The position numbers and the translations under genes were made by a program. This document shows positions 53,432 through 62,223 of a stretch of 63,733 nt of DNA, piece after piece; the stretch's first letter is position 1, and the number at the start of each line of letters is the position of its first letter. The stretch covers positions 1-63,733 of the forward strand of contig CAITNQ010000081.1 in NCBI GenBank assembly GCA_903893785.1, read 5' to 3'. The notes below the pieces were generated by a model. It was given only the letters and a program-made list of their open reading frames with translations. It ran no database searches and was not told the origin of the DNA. Origin of the DNA: an uncultured Gemmatimonadota bacterium. GTDB lineage: Bacteria > Latescibacterota > UBA2968 > UBA8231.

Positions 53432-54433
53432 GTGGACAGCCGTGAACGCATCCGCGCCATCATCGCCGGCCAGGAGGCCGATCGCTGCGGTTTTTGGTTG
53501 GGCAACCCATACCATGAGACCTGGCCCATCTACCACCGATACTTCGGTACCACCGACGAGGAGTCGCTGCGGGTTCGGTTGCGAGACGATTTCCGGTGGA
53601 TCCCGGCCAGCACCTATCGCCACCCGGCCGGTCGTGGCATGTTCGACATCCCCAACAAAAGTGCTCACGGGACCCCGGGCCCCTTCGCTGAATGTGATGA
53701 TCCCGCGGCGGTCGATGACCTGTACGAGTGGCCCAACCCGGATTACCTGGACTTCGGCCCGGTGCTGGAGGCCCTGCAGCAGGCCGGACCCTACTACCGC
53801 GCCAGCGGTTTCTGGGCGCCCTTCTACCATCACGTGATGGACCTGTTCGGAATGGAGAAGTACATGATGAACATGTACCTCAACCCCGAACTGGTGCAGC
53901 GGGTGACCGACCGGGTCTGCTCTTTCTACCACCAGGCCAACGAACGCTTCTTCGATGTCGCCGGTGACCTGGTCGATGGTTACTTCTTCGGCAATGACTT
54001 CGGCACGCAGCGTGACCTGATCTGCGGCCCAGCGCAGTTCGACCAGTTCGTCATGCCCTGGTTCCTGCGCTTCACGGAACAGGCGCACGCCCGCGGCTAC
54101 CAGGTGATCCTGCATTCCTGCGGCTCGGTGGCCAAGGTGATCGATCGACTCATCACGGCAGGCGTGGAATGTCTGCACCCGCTGCAGGCCCTGGCCACGG
54201 ACATGAATGCCGAGAACCTGGCCGCGCGCTTCGGCGGCCGGATCTCCTTCCTCGGCGGCGTGGACACGCAGGAGTTGCTGGTGCATGGAACGCCGGCGCA
54301 GGTGCGGGACGATGTCCGTCGCCTCAAGCGCGTGCTGGGACCGCGGTTGATCGTGTCTCCCAGCCACGAAGCCCTGTTGCCCAATGTGCCGCCCGAGAAC
54401 GTGCTGGCGATGGCCGAAGCAGCCACCGAGTAG
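53432..54433 (+). CDS. UroD-like protein 2 (HxC motif intact)
   Basis: 333 aa. HSCGSVAKVIDRL gives His228 and Cys230; ECLHPLQALATDMN and FLGGVDTQELL follow, as in UroD-fold methyltransferases. The C-terminal block SPSHEALLPNVPPENV lacks an obvious third Cys. Start is GTG 53432 with GGAGG eight bases upstream. A 143-bp gap separates it from the first UroD-like gene; it holds no promoter or hairpin I can defend. The protein is shorter at the N-terminus than the first paralogue, so the two are distant. Confidence 0.82.
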   Translation: MDSRERIRAIIAGQEADRCGFWLGNPYHETWPIYHRYFGTTDEESLRVRLRDDFRWIPASTYRHPAGRGMFDIPNKSAHGTPGPFAECDDPAAVDDLYEWPNPDYLDFGPVLEALQQAGPYYRASGFWAPFYHHVMDLFGMEKYMMNMYLNPELVQRVTDRVCSFYHQANERFFDVAGDLVDGYFFGNDFGTQRDLICGPAQFDQFVMPWFLRFTEQAHARGYQVILHSCGSVAKVIDRLITAGVECLHPLQALATDMNAENLAARFGGRISFLGGVDTQELLVHGTPAQVRDDVRRLKRVLGPRLIVSPSHEALLPNVPPENVLAMAEAATE

Positions 54434-54472
54434 GCACCGTTCCCCTTTCCCCCGACGCCGAAGGGCACACCC

Positions 54473-55234
54473 GTGGTCCGCGACTACCAGGCACCCGACT
54501 GGCAGCAGTACCGGATGGACATGCACGCGCCGCACCGGCAGCTTGAGGCCCCGGCTCAGGAAATCGCCGTGGTGGAGGCAGCTCTGGACGCGCTGGTGCA
54601 CACCGGCATCCTGCCCCACCGTGAATACGACGACGCTCGTTTATTGGCCCACCGAGCCGCCGTGGCCGAACGCTTCGATATTCCCTGGACGGCCATTACG
54701 CCGCGCATGCAGCGGTTCATCTACGCCATCAACGCGATCCATCGCCCGGCCTGCATGGTAGCCGTGGGCATCTTCTGCGGCAACACTTTCATCAGCAATG
54801 CCGGGGCCGCCATCGGGCCCGGCGCCTGCTACCAGGCCGAGCGCCTGATCGGCTTGGAGATCAAACCCGAGGAAGCAGCCCGCGCGGCGCGCAATGTCGC
54901 CAGTGTCGATCCGGCCGGACAGGCGCAGATCCTAGCTGCCGACGGACTGCCCTTCCTTGAGGCTTTCGCCGGGACCATCGACCTGCTGTACCTGGACGCC
55001 GACGGCGCCGGCGGGCGGGGCAAGTCCGTGTATCTTGACATGGTGACCGCCGCGGAGCACGCGCTCCGGCCGGGCGCCATCGTCCTGGCCCACAACTCGG
55101 TGAATCTGGCCGGGCCCCTCGCCGAGTACCTGGCCCATGTGCGGCAGGGCACCCCGTTCGGCGGCAGCGTCAACGTGTACCTGGATGGCGAGGGCCTGGA
55201 AGTCTCGCGTTTCGGAACCGGAGAAGGGAACTGA
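54473..55234 (+). CDS. Class I SAM methyltransferase-like protein
   Basis: 253 aa. A Rossmann-like core is visible: MVAVGIFCGNTFISNAGAAI as a motif I region, RLIGLEIKPEEAARAARNV as the strand with an acidic residue for the ribose, and IDLLYLDADGAGG with motif IV-like Asp. GAIVLAHNSVN lies near the end. This resembles caffeoyl-CoA O-methyltransferase-like and cephalosporin hydroxylase-type proteins, but the glycine motif is not standard. Start is GTG 54473 with AAGGG upstream. Its position between UroD-like genes and glycyl radical enzyme 2, four bases from the latter, suggests a role in the same pathway. The substrate is unknown. Confidence 0.7.
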   Translation: MVRDYQAPDWQQYRMDMHAPHRQLEAPAQEIAVVEAALDALVHTGILPHREYDDARLLAHRAAVAERFDIPWTAITPRMQRFIYAINAIHRPACMVAVGIFCGNTFISNAGAAIGPGACYQAERLIGLEIKPEEAARAARNVASVDPAGQAQILAADGLPFLEAFAGTIDLLYLDADGAGGRGKSVYLDMVTAAEHALRPGAIVLAHNSVNLAGPLAEYLAHVRQGTPFGGSVNVYLDGEGLEVSRFGTGEGN

Positions 55235-55238
55235 ACCC

Positions 55239-57389
55239 ATGGGTGCCACGCACGCCTCTGGAACGGCGACGCAGACCGACGAAGAACGCATCGGCGTGTT
55301 GCGGCAGCGCCTGCTCGACCGCAAGCAGCAGCACCCGGGGGGCGCCGCCGCCACGGCCATGGCGGTGGCCACGGCCCGTTCCCTGCGCGCCAGCGAGGCC
55401 GTGCCGTCCTGGCAACTGCGCCGTGGCCTGGCTGTACGCGACCGCCTGCGAGCAACTGTCCTTGCCCTCGACGACCTGGAACTCCTGATCGGCCGCGTCG
55501 ATGCTGCGGCCGATGGCGGCACTGAAGAGGAACTCGCCGAAGCGCGGCGTTATCTGGAGCAATACCCGGGGCCGCCGGGGCAGAACGGTCACTGCGAACT
55601 GCACCTGGAACCCCTCATGGAACTGGGCATCGACGGCCTGGCGGCCCGTATCCGCCATCGCCTGACCACGGCCGAAGGCGAACCGGCTGAGGTGTACCAG
55701 TCCTTCCTGTATGCCCTCGATGGGCTTTCGCAGCTGGCGCTGCACGCGGCCGGCGTGGCGGCGGCAGCGGCGCGGGACGCGGCGCCGGCGCGGCAGGCCG
55801 AGTTGGCCCTGATCACCGCCTCCTGTCGACGCGTGGCCCACCAGGCCCCGGCAGGCTTCCGTGATGGTGTGCAGCTGCTTTGGCTGGCGGTCATGGGAGT
55901 CATGCACGGCGAGCCGGTAGGCCTGGTCAATCCCGGCCGTCTCGACCGCACCCTGTACCCCCTGTTCGCCGCCGATGTACAGGCTGGTCGCATCAGCATC
56001 GAGGAAGCCCTGGTGCTGATCGAGTCCCTGTACCTGCTGGTTAACGAATACATACCGGACGGCCTGGCTATTTCGGTCATGGTCGGCGGCCGCGACGAGC
56101 AAGGGCAGGATATCACCAACCCGCTGTCGTACCTGTGCCTGGAAGCGTTGCGCCGAACCGCCCTGGTGTACCCGACGGTGGGCGTGTGCTGGCACGAGGG
56201 CACGCCGAGCGACCTGCTGGAACTGGCCATCGATCTGGTCAGCAGCGGCAACGCCAACCCGGCTTTCTTCGGCGACGCCACCATCCAGCGCGGCCTGCAG
56301 TCGCTGGGTGTGCCCGTCGACGAATCATCGCGCTACATCAACTCCACCTGCGTCGAGATCACCCCCTCGGGCTCAAGCAACGTGTGGGTGGCTTCGCCGT
56401 ACTACAATACCAGCCAATTGCTGCTCGACGAAATCGCGGCGCGGGCCGCCGAGCCGCCCGCCACCATGGCCGAGTTCATCGCCGGCTACCGCCACCGGCT
56501 GGCGCAGGCCGTGGCGCAGGGCGTGGCCGAGCAGAACCAGGCCCGCCGCGAACGGCGCCAGCGTGGCGGCAAACCGCTGCAGAGTGTTTTCACCCGCGAC
56601 TGCCTGGCGCGCGGCCGCGACATGGACGACGGCGGCGCTCGCTACAACTGGGCCGAGTGTTCTTTTGTCGGCCTGGCCAACCTCGCCGATTCGCTCTACG
56701 CCCTGGAGCAGGAGGTGTATGTGCAGCGCCGCCTGACGTTGCGGGAGTTGCACGACCTGCTGGAGGCGGGCTTCTCGGGGCATGAGGAGACGCGCCTGCG
56801 CCTGCTGCACGGGTACCCGAAATACGGCCAGGCCCATCCGGGCGTCGACCAACTCGTGGCCGACACGGTTGGCTTCGTGGTGGAGTTGTGCCAGCAGTTC
56901 CGCCTTGAGCCGGACAACAGCCCCTATGTTCCGGGTGCCTTCGTGTGGATCATGCACGAGCACCTGGGGCGCCAGACCGGGGCCACGCCGGATGGCCGGC
57001 CGGCCGGCTTCCCCTTTGCCGATGGCTGCGGTCCGGCCCAGGGCCGCGAACGCCTGGGACCGACAGCGGCGATCCTGTCGACCACGAGCTGGGACCACAG
57101 CCCGATGATCGGCGGGCTGGCGTACAACATGAAATTCAGCACCTCAGTGTGTCGCGGCGAGGACGGGCGTCAGCGACTGCGGGACCTGGTGCTGACCTAT
57201 CTGCGGCGCGGTGGCTTCGAGACCCAGATCAATGTCGTCGACGCCGAGACGCTGAGTCGGGCGCAGCAGCACCCGGAGGCCTATCGCGACCTGGTAGTGC
57301 GGATCGGTGGCTACACCGACTACTTCACCCGGCTTTCGCCGCAGATGCAGGCAGAGGTAATCCTGCGCACCGAATTCGGCGATGCGTGA
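55239..57389 (+). CDS. Glycyl radical enzyme 2 (pyruvate formate-lyase superfamily)
   Basis: 716 aa. The glycyl radical motif VVRIGGYTDYF is near the C-terminus (Gly691). The predicted thiyl Cys371 lies in NSTCVEITPSGSSN, which keeps a Glu two residues on (C-x-E) as in dehydratase-type members, though the usual Gly before Cys is Thr. ATPDGRPAGFPFADG and NINVVD-like INVVDAETL blocks are present. The substrate cannot be read. ATG 55239 follows the methyltransferase-like stop by four bases. The longer reading upstream is inside that gene and rejected. Its activase overlaps its 3' end. It shares only distant similarity with enzyme 1. Confidence 0.9.
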   Translation: MGATHASGTATQTDEERIGVLRQRLLDRKQQHPGGAAATAMAVATARSLRASEAVPSWQLRRGLAVRDRLRATVLALDDLELLIGRVDAAADGGTEEELAEARRYLEQYPGPPGQNGHCELHLEPLMELGIDGLAARIRHRLTTAEGEPAEVYQSFLYALDGLSQLALHAAGVAAAAARDAAPARQAELALITASCRRVAHQAPAGFRDGVQLLWLAVMGVMHGEPVGLVNPGRLDRTLYPLFAADVQAGRISIEEALVLIESLYLLVNEYIPDGLAISVMVGGRDEQGQDITNPLSYLCLEALRRTALVYPTVGVCWHEGTPSDLLELAIDLVSSGNANPAFFGDATIQRGLQSLGVPVDESSRYINSTCVEITPSGSSNVWVASPYYNTSQLLLDEIAARAAEPPATMAEFIAGYRHRLAQAVAQGVAEQNQARRERRQRGGKPLQSVFTRDCLARGRDMDDGGARYNWAECSFVGLANLADSLYALEQEVYVQRRLTLRELHDLLEAGFSGHEETRLRLLHGYPKYGQAHPGVDQLVADTVGFVVELCQQFRLEPDNSPYVPGAFVWIMHEHLGRQTGATPDGRPAGFPFADGCGPAQGRERLGPTAAILSTTSWDHSPMIGGLAYNMKFSTSVCRGEDGRQRLRDLVLTYLRRGGFETQINVVDAETLSRAQQHPEAYRDLVVRIGGYTDYFTRLSPQMQAEVILRTEFGDA

Positions 57390-58359
57390 TGCGGTGGCGG
57401 CACCCCAGGGCCGCATCTTCGAGATCCAGCGCTTTTCGCTGCACGATGGCCCGGGGATCCGCACCACCGTGTTCCTGCAGGGGTGCCCGCTGCAATGCCT
57501 GTGGTGCCACAACCCCGAAGGCAGCCAGAGCGGCGACCTGTTGTCCTATCAGGCGGGCAAGTGCATTGCCTGCGGTGCCTGCGTACTGGCCTGCCCGCGC
57601 CACAGCCACCTGCTGTTGGACGGGTTGCATCACCTGGACCGACGCACCTGCGCCGCCTGCGGACGCTGTGCGGCCGTCTGCCCATCGGGGGCGCTGGAGC
57701 GCGTCGGCCGCCTTATGAGCGTGGACCAGGTCCTGGCAACCTGCGACACCGACCGACCGTTCTATGCCAGCTCGGGGGGCGGCATCACACTTTCCGGTGG
57801 TGAACCCCTCGGCCAGATAGAATTCACCGCCCAGCTGCTTGAGGCGGCGCATCGCACCGGCCTGCACACGGCGGTGGAAACCTCGGGCGCCGTACCCTGG
57901 GGCTGGCTCGATCGGGTCCGGCCGTGGGTGGATCTGTTCCTGTACGACATCAAAGAGACCGACGACGAACGCCATCGCACCTGGACCGGTCAGTCCAATC
58001 GGGGCATCTTGGGCAACCTCCGGTCGCTGGCCGGGGCAGGCGCGGCCGTCCGCCTGCGCCTGCCCCTAATACCCGGGCTCAACGATCGGCCCGACCACTT
58101 TGACGCCGTGGCCGCCCTGGCTGCCGCGCTGCCGGGGCTGACCGGCGCGGAGATCATGCCCTATCACCGGCTCGGCCTGGACAAACGCGTCCGCCTGGGC
58201 CTCGAACCCGGCGTTCTGGCAGCCACTGCACCGCCGACCGCGCCCATGGTCAGGGCCTGGGTCGAAGCCCTGGCCGTACGGGGCCTGGCCGTGATGGGCC
58301 ACCCCACCAGCGCCCCCACCTCCTGGCGAAAGCGAGTGACCGATGTCCGCCTCGACTGA
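57382..58359 (+). CDS. Glycyl radical enzyme activase 2 (radical SAM)
   Basis: 325 aa. CPLQCLWCHNPE gives Cys35, Cys39 and Cys42. The insert has two [4Fe-4S] motifs (CIACGACVLACPRH and CAACGRCAAVCPSG). SGGGITLSGGEP, HTAVETSGAVPWGW, LFLYDIKETDD and AEIMPYHRLGLDK are the PFL activase blocks. It overlaps the glycyl radical enzyme 2 gene by eight bases and the next UroD-like gene by 17, so the three are strictly coupled. It is more compact at the N-terminus than activase 1, which suggests independent acquisition of the two systems rather than recent duplication. Confidence 0.93.
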   Translation: MRDAVAAPQGRIFEIQRFSLHDGPGIRTTVFLQGCPLQCLWCHNPEGSQSGDLLSYQAGKCIACGACVLACPRHSHLLLDGLHHLDRRTCAACGRCAAVCPSGALERVGRLMSVDQVLATCDTDRPFYASSGGGITLSGGEPLGQIEFTAQLLEAAHRTGLHTAVETSGAVPWGWLDRVRPWVDLFLYDIKETDDERHRTWTGQSNRGILGNLRSLAGAGAAVRLRLPLIPGLNDRPDHFDAVAALAAALPGLTGAEIMPYHRLGLDKRVRLGLEPGVLAATAPPTAPMVRAWVEALAVRGLAVMGHPTSAPTSWRKRVTDVRLD

Positions 58360-59515
58360 CCGAGTTCACCAGGCCCTGGCTCACCGCCCTACCGACCGCA
58401 CTCCGCTTTTCGAGATCTTTTCTCCGTACCACCCCATCCTCTGGCGCATCTGCGGGCGCAACCCGGCGACCGACAGCAGCATGGCCTGGGATGCCCTGGC
58501 CGAAGGCATCACCCAGGACGAACTCCTGTCGCTGAACATCAAGGCTCAGTACGATATCAATCGTTACTACGGCGTTGACATGGTGCGCCTGAACGGTTGC
58601 CCGGGCTGCGGCGAGCCGCGGCCAGTGAAAACCGGTGCCAACACGTGGACCCTCAACGGGGTCCGCTACCACCGCGACGCCAAGACCGATCTGGTGGTAC
58701 TCGAGGACCCGGCGGCCGAGGCCAGCTACTCGCACCGTTACGACGAGGCCGTGCTGCGCCGGCAGATCGAAGCCTGGGACGGCCGGGGGCCCGCCACGGT
58801 GGGCGGCGATCCGGTGCTGGCAGGGGTCAAGGCGTTGGCCAAACGCGACGGCGTCGAATGGGCTTACATGGGCGAGATCGGCTGCGGCACCGGGGTGGCT
58901 TTCTACCCGCCCTTCATGCTGATGTGGTTGATCGAAGCGCCCGAGTTGGTTCGACGCTGGATCGAGATGCAGAAGGCCCACGCCTTCCCCGCTACCCGCA
59001 GGCAGATCGCCGACGGCTGCTCGGTCATTGCCATGGGGGGTGATGTCAGCTGCGACAAAGGGCCGTTCCTGTCACCGGCTCTGTACCGCGAGTTCATCCT
59101 GCCCGCCATCCAGGAGCATGTGGACCTGATCCACTCTCTGGGGGCCACGGCAGTGTACACCTCCGACGGCAACCACTGGCCGATCAAGCAGGAGTTCTTC
59201 TTCGACTCGCGTATCGACGGGTACAAGGAGGTGGACCAGGCGGCCGGCATGACTTGGCCACGGCTCATCGCTGAAGGCGTGGCCGACCGGGTGTGCATCA
59301 TCGGCAACCTCGACGCCCGCCACAACCTCTGCCACGGCACGGTTGACGACGTCGCCACCGAGGTGAAGGCCTGCCTGGACTATGGTCGGCAAACCCGCGG
59401 CGGTCATATCCTCCACGCCAGCCACTCAGTGCACGAAGACATGCCGGCCGAGAACTACCACGCCGCGGTGACGGCTTACCGCCGGTACTTCGGCCTTGCC
59501 CCCCTGCCCGACTGA
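58343..59515 (+). CDS. UroD-like protein 3 (metal motif missing)
   Basis: 390 aa. UroD fold indicated by the start VHQALAHRPTDRTPLFEIFS, EFILPAIQEHVDLIHSLGA and GVADRVCIIGNLDARHNLCH. At the place where related proteins have HxCG it reads VYTSDGNHWPI, with no His-x-Cys. Methyl transfer with zinc is therefore doubtful. Start ATG 58343 lies inside the activase reading. A cluster of Cys at NGCPGCGEP (residues about 84-92) may bind a different metal. It could be a binding or scaffold homologue, or have a different reaction. Confidence 0.8.
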   Translation: MSASTDRVHQALAHRPTDRTPLFEIFSPYHPILWRICGRNPATDSSMAWDALAEGITQDELLSLNIKAQYDINRYYGVDMVRLNGCPGCGEPRPVKTGANTWTLNGVRYHRDAKTDLVVLEDPAAEASYSHRYDEAVLRRQIEAWDGRGPATVGGDPVLAGVKALAKRDGVEWAYMGEIGCGTGVAFYPPFMLMWLIEAPELVRRWIEMQKAHAFPATRRQIADGCSVIAMGGDVSCDKGPFLSPALYREFILPAIQEHVDLIHSLGATAVYTSDGNHWPIKQEFFFDSRIDGYKEVDQAAGMTWPRLIAEGVADRVCIIGNLDARHNLCHGTVDDVATEVKACLDYGRQTRGGHILHASHSVHEDMPAENYHAAVTAYRRYFGLAPLPD

Positions 59516-59533
59516 CGCTCAGCGGAGACGCCC

Positions 59534-60499
59534 ATGGGAGCTCACGAAGACCGTCTGAAAGCCCTCGACTACGCCTACCCCGAGTACATCCCGGTCGGGG
59601 TAGGCATTCTGCCGGCGGCTTGGATGAAGTACCGACAGGACCTGGATGAACTGGTGCGCCAGCACCCGGTGCTGTTCGGCGAGACCGCCCAGGACCGCGA
59701 CTACGACGCCGTGGGCGGCACCTATGTGACCGGCAACCACGTCGACGCCTGGGGCTGCGTGTGGAGCAATGTGCACCACGGCAACGAGTCCATTGTTACC
59801 GGGCATCCGCTGCCGACGCGCGCCCACGTCCGGCGACTCGAAGCCCCGACTCAGGACACCGGGTTCCCGCATGGGTTCATGTACCTGCGCCTGGGCGACC
59901 TGCGGGGTTTCGAGGAACTGATGGTCGACTTCGGCGAGGAGCCGCCGGAGTTGCAGCTGCTCATCGACAAAGTGTTGGCGTACAACCTGCGTCAGGCGGA
60001 ACTGCGGTTGGCTTCGATGCCCGCCGACCGCACGCTGCTGTACTTTGGTGACGACCTGGGCATGCAGCACGCATTGCCGGTCAGCCCGGCTCAGTGGCGG
60101 CGGTACCTCAAGCCGTGTTACCAGCGGATCTACGCGCCTTTCGTCGCCGCGGGCCACATTGTGTACATGCACACCGACGGCCACATCCTGGAGATCATCC
60201 CGGACCTGATCGACTGCGGCGTCCGTGTACTCAATCCACAGATCCGGGCCAATGGGCTGGACGGGCTGGTCGGTGCCTGCCGCGGCAGGGTGTGCGTCGA
60301 CCTGGACCTGGACCGGCAGCTGTTCCCCTTCTGCACCCCGGCTGATATCGACGACCATGTGCACGAGGCAGTGGACCGTCTCGGTTCACCGGCCGGCGGC
60401 CTGTGGCTGAAGGCCGAGATCAACGACGATGTGCCCCTGCAGAACGTGGCGGCGATCTTCGCCGCGCTGGAGAAGTACCGCGGCTACTACCGGACGTGA
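59534..60499 (+). CDS. UroD-like protein 4 (HxC changed to HTD)
   Basis: 321 aa. The expected HxC site reads YMHTDGHILEIIPDL (His213, Asp215), with the Cys replaced by Asp. CGVRVLNPQIRANGLDGL and CVDLDLDRQLFPF follow, as in the family. It starts at ATG 59534 with GGAGA upstream, 18 bp after the previous stop. Its last 42 codons are copied downstream in a 176-bp tandem repeat. Function unknown; altered metal ligands argue against ordinary zinc methyl transfer. Confidence 0.82.
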   Translation: MGAHEDRLKALDYAYPEYIPVGVGILPAAWMKYRQDLDELVRQHPVLFGETAQDRDYDAVGGTYVTGNHVDAWGCVWSNVHHGNESIVTGHPLPTRAHVRRLEAPTQDTGFPHGFMYLRLGDLRGFEELMVDFGEEPPELQLLIDKVLAYNLRQAELRLASMPADRTLLYFGDDLGMQHALPVSPAQWRRYLKPCYQRIYAPFVAAGHIVYMHTDGHILEIIPDLIDCGVRVLNPQIRANGLDGLVGACRGRVCVDLDLDRQLFPFCTPADIDDHVHEAVDRLGSPAGGLWLKAEINDDVPLQNVAAIFAALEKYRGYYRT

Positions 60500-60840
60500 G
60501 GGGCTGCGTCAGCTGCCGTGCGGTGGCCGGTGCCGGCAAGCGACCGCCGGACCGCCTCGGTGTGCCGGCCAGCCACCGGTGGCCGAGTGACGGGAGCAAC
60601 GACGACGTGGCCCTGCAAGACGTGGCGGCGATCTTCGCCGCGCTGGAGAGGTACCGCAGTTACCACCGGACGTGAGGGCCTGCGTCAGCTGCCGTGCGGT
60701 GGCCGGTGCCGGCAAGCGACCGCCGGACCGCCTCGGTGTGCCGACCAGCGGCCTGTGGCGGAGTGACGGGAGCAACTACGACGTGGCCCTGCAAGACGTG
60801 GCAGCGATGCGCACCGCGCAGGTCAGGGGACGGTGTGCCT
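60374..60840. repeat. Tandem 176-bp repeats copying the 3' end of UroD-like gene 4
   Basis: Three copies with a constant 176-bp period start near 60374, 60550 and 60726. Markers are GACCG[TC]CTCGGT at the copy starts and GA[TC]GTG[CG]CCCTGCA at 60428, 60604 and 60780. Copy 1 holds the real last codons and stop of the gene. Copy 2 is nearly complete. Copy 3 decays after 60800. The non-coding 48 bp after the stop differ by only one base between copies 1 and 2. Confidence 0.9.
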
Positions 60841-60906
60841 GCACTTCGTAAGGACCTGAACCGAGGGTTATCTGGAGGCCCGCGCCAACGACGAGGAGGT
60901 ACCGGC
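60500..60906. other. 407-bp intergenic region in the UroD run
   Basis: It is filled by copies 2 and 3 of the 176-bp repeat and by a GGAGG ribosome binding site before the next gene. GCCGGTGCCGGC, a self-complementary GC-rich stretch, recurs in each spacer. I see no independent gene. Confidence 0.7.
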
Positions 60907-62166
60907 ATGCCCACTTCCCTGCCCATCGGCGATCTCGACGTGCTGCGCCGTCTGGCGGCCCGCAAGGCCGAGATCGCGGCCACACCAACCAACTGCGAAC
61001 GTCGCGACCTGTGGTACCAGCACGACGCCGGAACCGGGGGGCGACCGATGGTCTTGGCCGAATTTGGTGGCGTGCGCGACCACGCCCGACCCCTGGACGA
61101 GAGCGTCCTGCAGTGCCAGGACCCATGGGCTCGCGGCGTCGAATGGGGACTGCGGGCCGAGATATTCCAGTTCGAGGTGCTGCAGGACGACCACGTGGTC
61201 GAGCCCTGGGTCAATACCAACTGGCAGGTGAGTTGCAGTGATTACGGCGTGCGCGCGGTGCGCCAGCGGCCGGACAACGACGGTCACCTGGGCGCCGAAC
61301 GGTGGGATGCCCCCATCCAGGATCTGGACCGCGATTTCCACCGCCTGCAGCCGCGGACATTCAGCGTCGATCGGCAGGCCACCGACGAGCAGCAGGCCCG
61401 CCTGGAGGCTGTCTTCAGCGGGGTGTTGCCGGTGCGACGTCGTGGGGGTTACTGGTGGACACTGGGGATGACCTGGCAGGCGATCGAGTTGATTGGCCTT
61501 GAGAACCTCATGCTGGTGATGTACGACAATCCGGCGGGCCTGCATCGCCTGATGGCCTTCCTGCGCGACGACCATCTGCGCTTTACCGCCTGGCTCGAGT
61601 CGGAAGGGCTGCTGTCGCTCAACAACGAAAACGACTACATCGGCTCGGGCAGCATGGGCTACACCCGCCGCCTGCCGGCCAATGATGGACCGCCCGGAAC
61701 GCCAGCCAGATGCCGTGACCTGTGGGTGTTACTGGAGTCGCAGGAAACGGTGAGCGTCTCGCCGGCGCAGTTCGAGGAGTTCGTGTTCCCCTATCAGCGC
61801 GATATCGCCGAGCGCTTCGGGGCGGTGTATTACGGATGTTGCGAACCGGTCCACACCCGCCTGCACGTCATTGAGCGGCTGCCGGGCCTGGCAAGGGTTT
61901 CCGTGTCACCCTGGTGCGACGAGGAGAGACTGGCCGCCGCCATCGGCCCGCGGTTGGTTTTCTCGCGCAAGCCGAACCCCACGCTGATCTCGACGCCCGT
62001 ATTCGACGAAGCCGCTATCCGTGCCGACGTGCGCCGGACCCTGGAAGCCGCCCGCGGATGCCGCATCGAGCTGATCATGAAAGACGTGCACACCCTGCAC
62101 GAGCAACCTGAGCGCCTGGCCCGTTGGGTACGCCTGGCCCGAGAGACAGTGGACGCGGTGCATTGA
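60907..62166 (+). CDS. UroD-like protein 5 (GCCEP subgroup)
   Basis: 419 aa from ATG 60907, GGAGG about eight bases upstream. The characteristic block is AVYYGCCEPVHTRLHVIERL then RVSVSPWCDEERLA, a distinct UroD-like subgroup. LGMTWQAIELIGLENLMLVM and YIGSGSMGYTRRLP are other marks. The Cys pair in GCCEP may bind metal, unlike the other four. The in-frame reading upstream runs through the repeat copies and is not supported. It closes the plus-strand operon, followed directly by a strong bidirectional hairpin. Confidence 0.8.
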   Translation: MPTSLPIGDLDVLRRLAARKAEIAATPTNCERRDLWYQHDAGTGGRPMVLAEFGGVRDHARPLDESVLQCQDPWARGVEWGLRAEIFQFEVLQDDHVVEPWVNTNWQVSCSDYGVRAVRQRPDNDGHLGAERWDAPIQDLDRDFHRLQPRTFSVDRQATDEQQARLEAVFSGVLPVRRRGGYWWTLGMTWQAIELIGLENLMLVMYDNPAGLHRLMAFLRDDHLRFTAWLESEGLLSLNNENDYIGSGSMGYTRRLPANDGPPGTPARCRDLWVLLESQETVSVSPAQFEEFVFPYQRDIAERFGAVYYGCCEPVHTRLHVIERLPGLARVSVSPWCDEERLAAAIGPRLVFSRKPNPTLISTPVFDEAAIRADVRRTLEAARGCRIELIMKDVHTLHEQPERLARWVRLARETVDAVH

Positions 62167-62167
62167 C

Positions 62168-62210
62168 CGGATCGGCCCTGACGCTGGCGGTGCAACGTCA
62201 GGGCGATCCG
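62168..62210. terminator. Bidirectional hairpin terminator
   Basis: CGGATCG-G-CCCTGACG pairs with CGTCAGGG-CGATCCG with one bulged base and a 12-base loop. It lies between the convergent UroD-like protein 5 gene and the PaaI-type gene and can serve both. Confidence 0.75.
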
Positions 62211-62223
62211 CCTCAGCTGGTCT

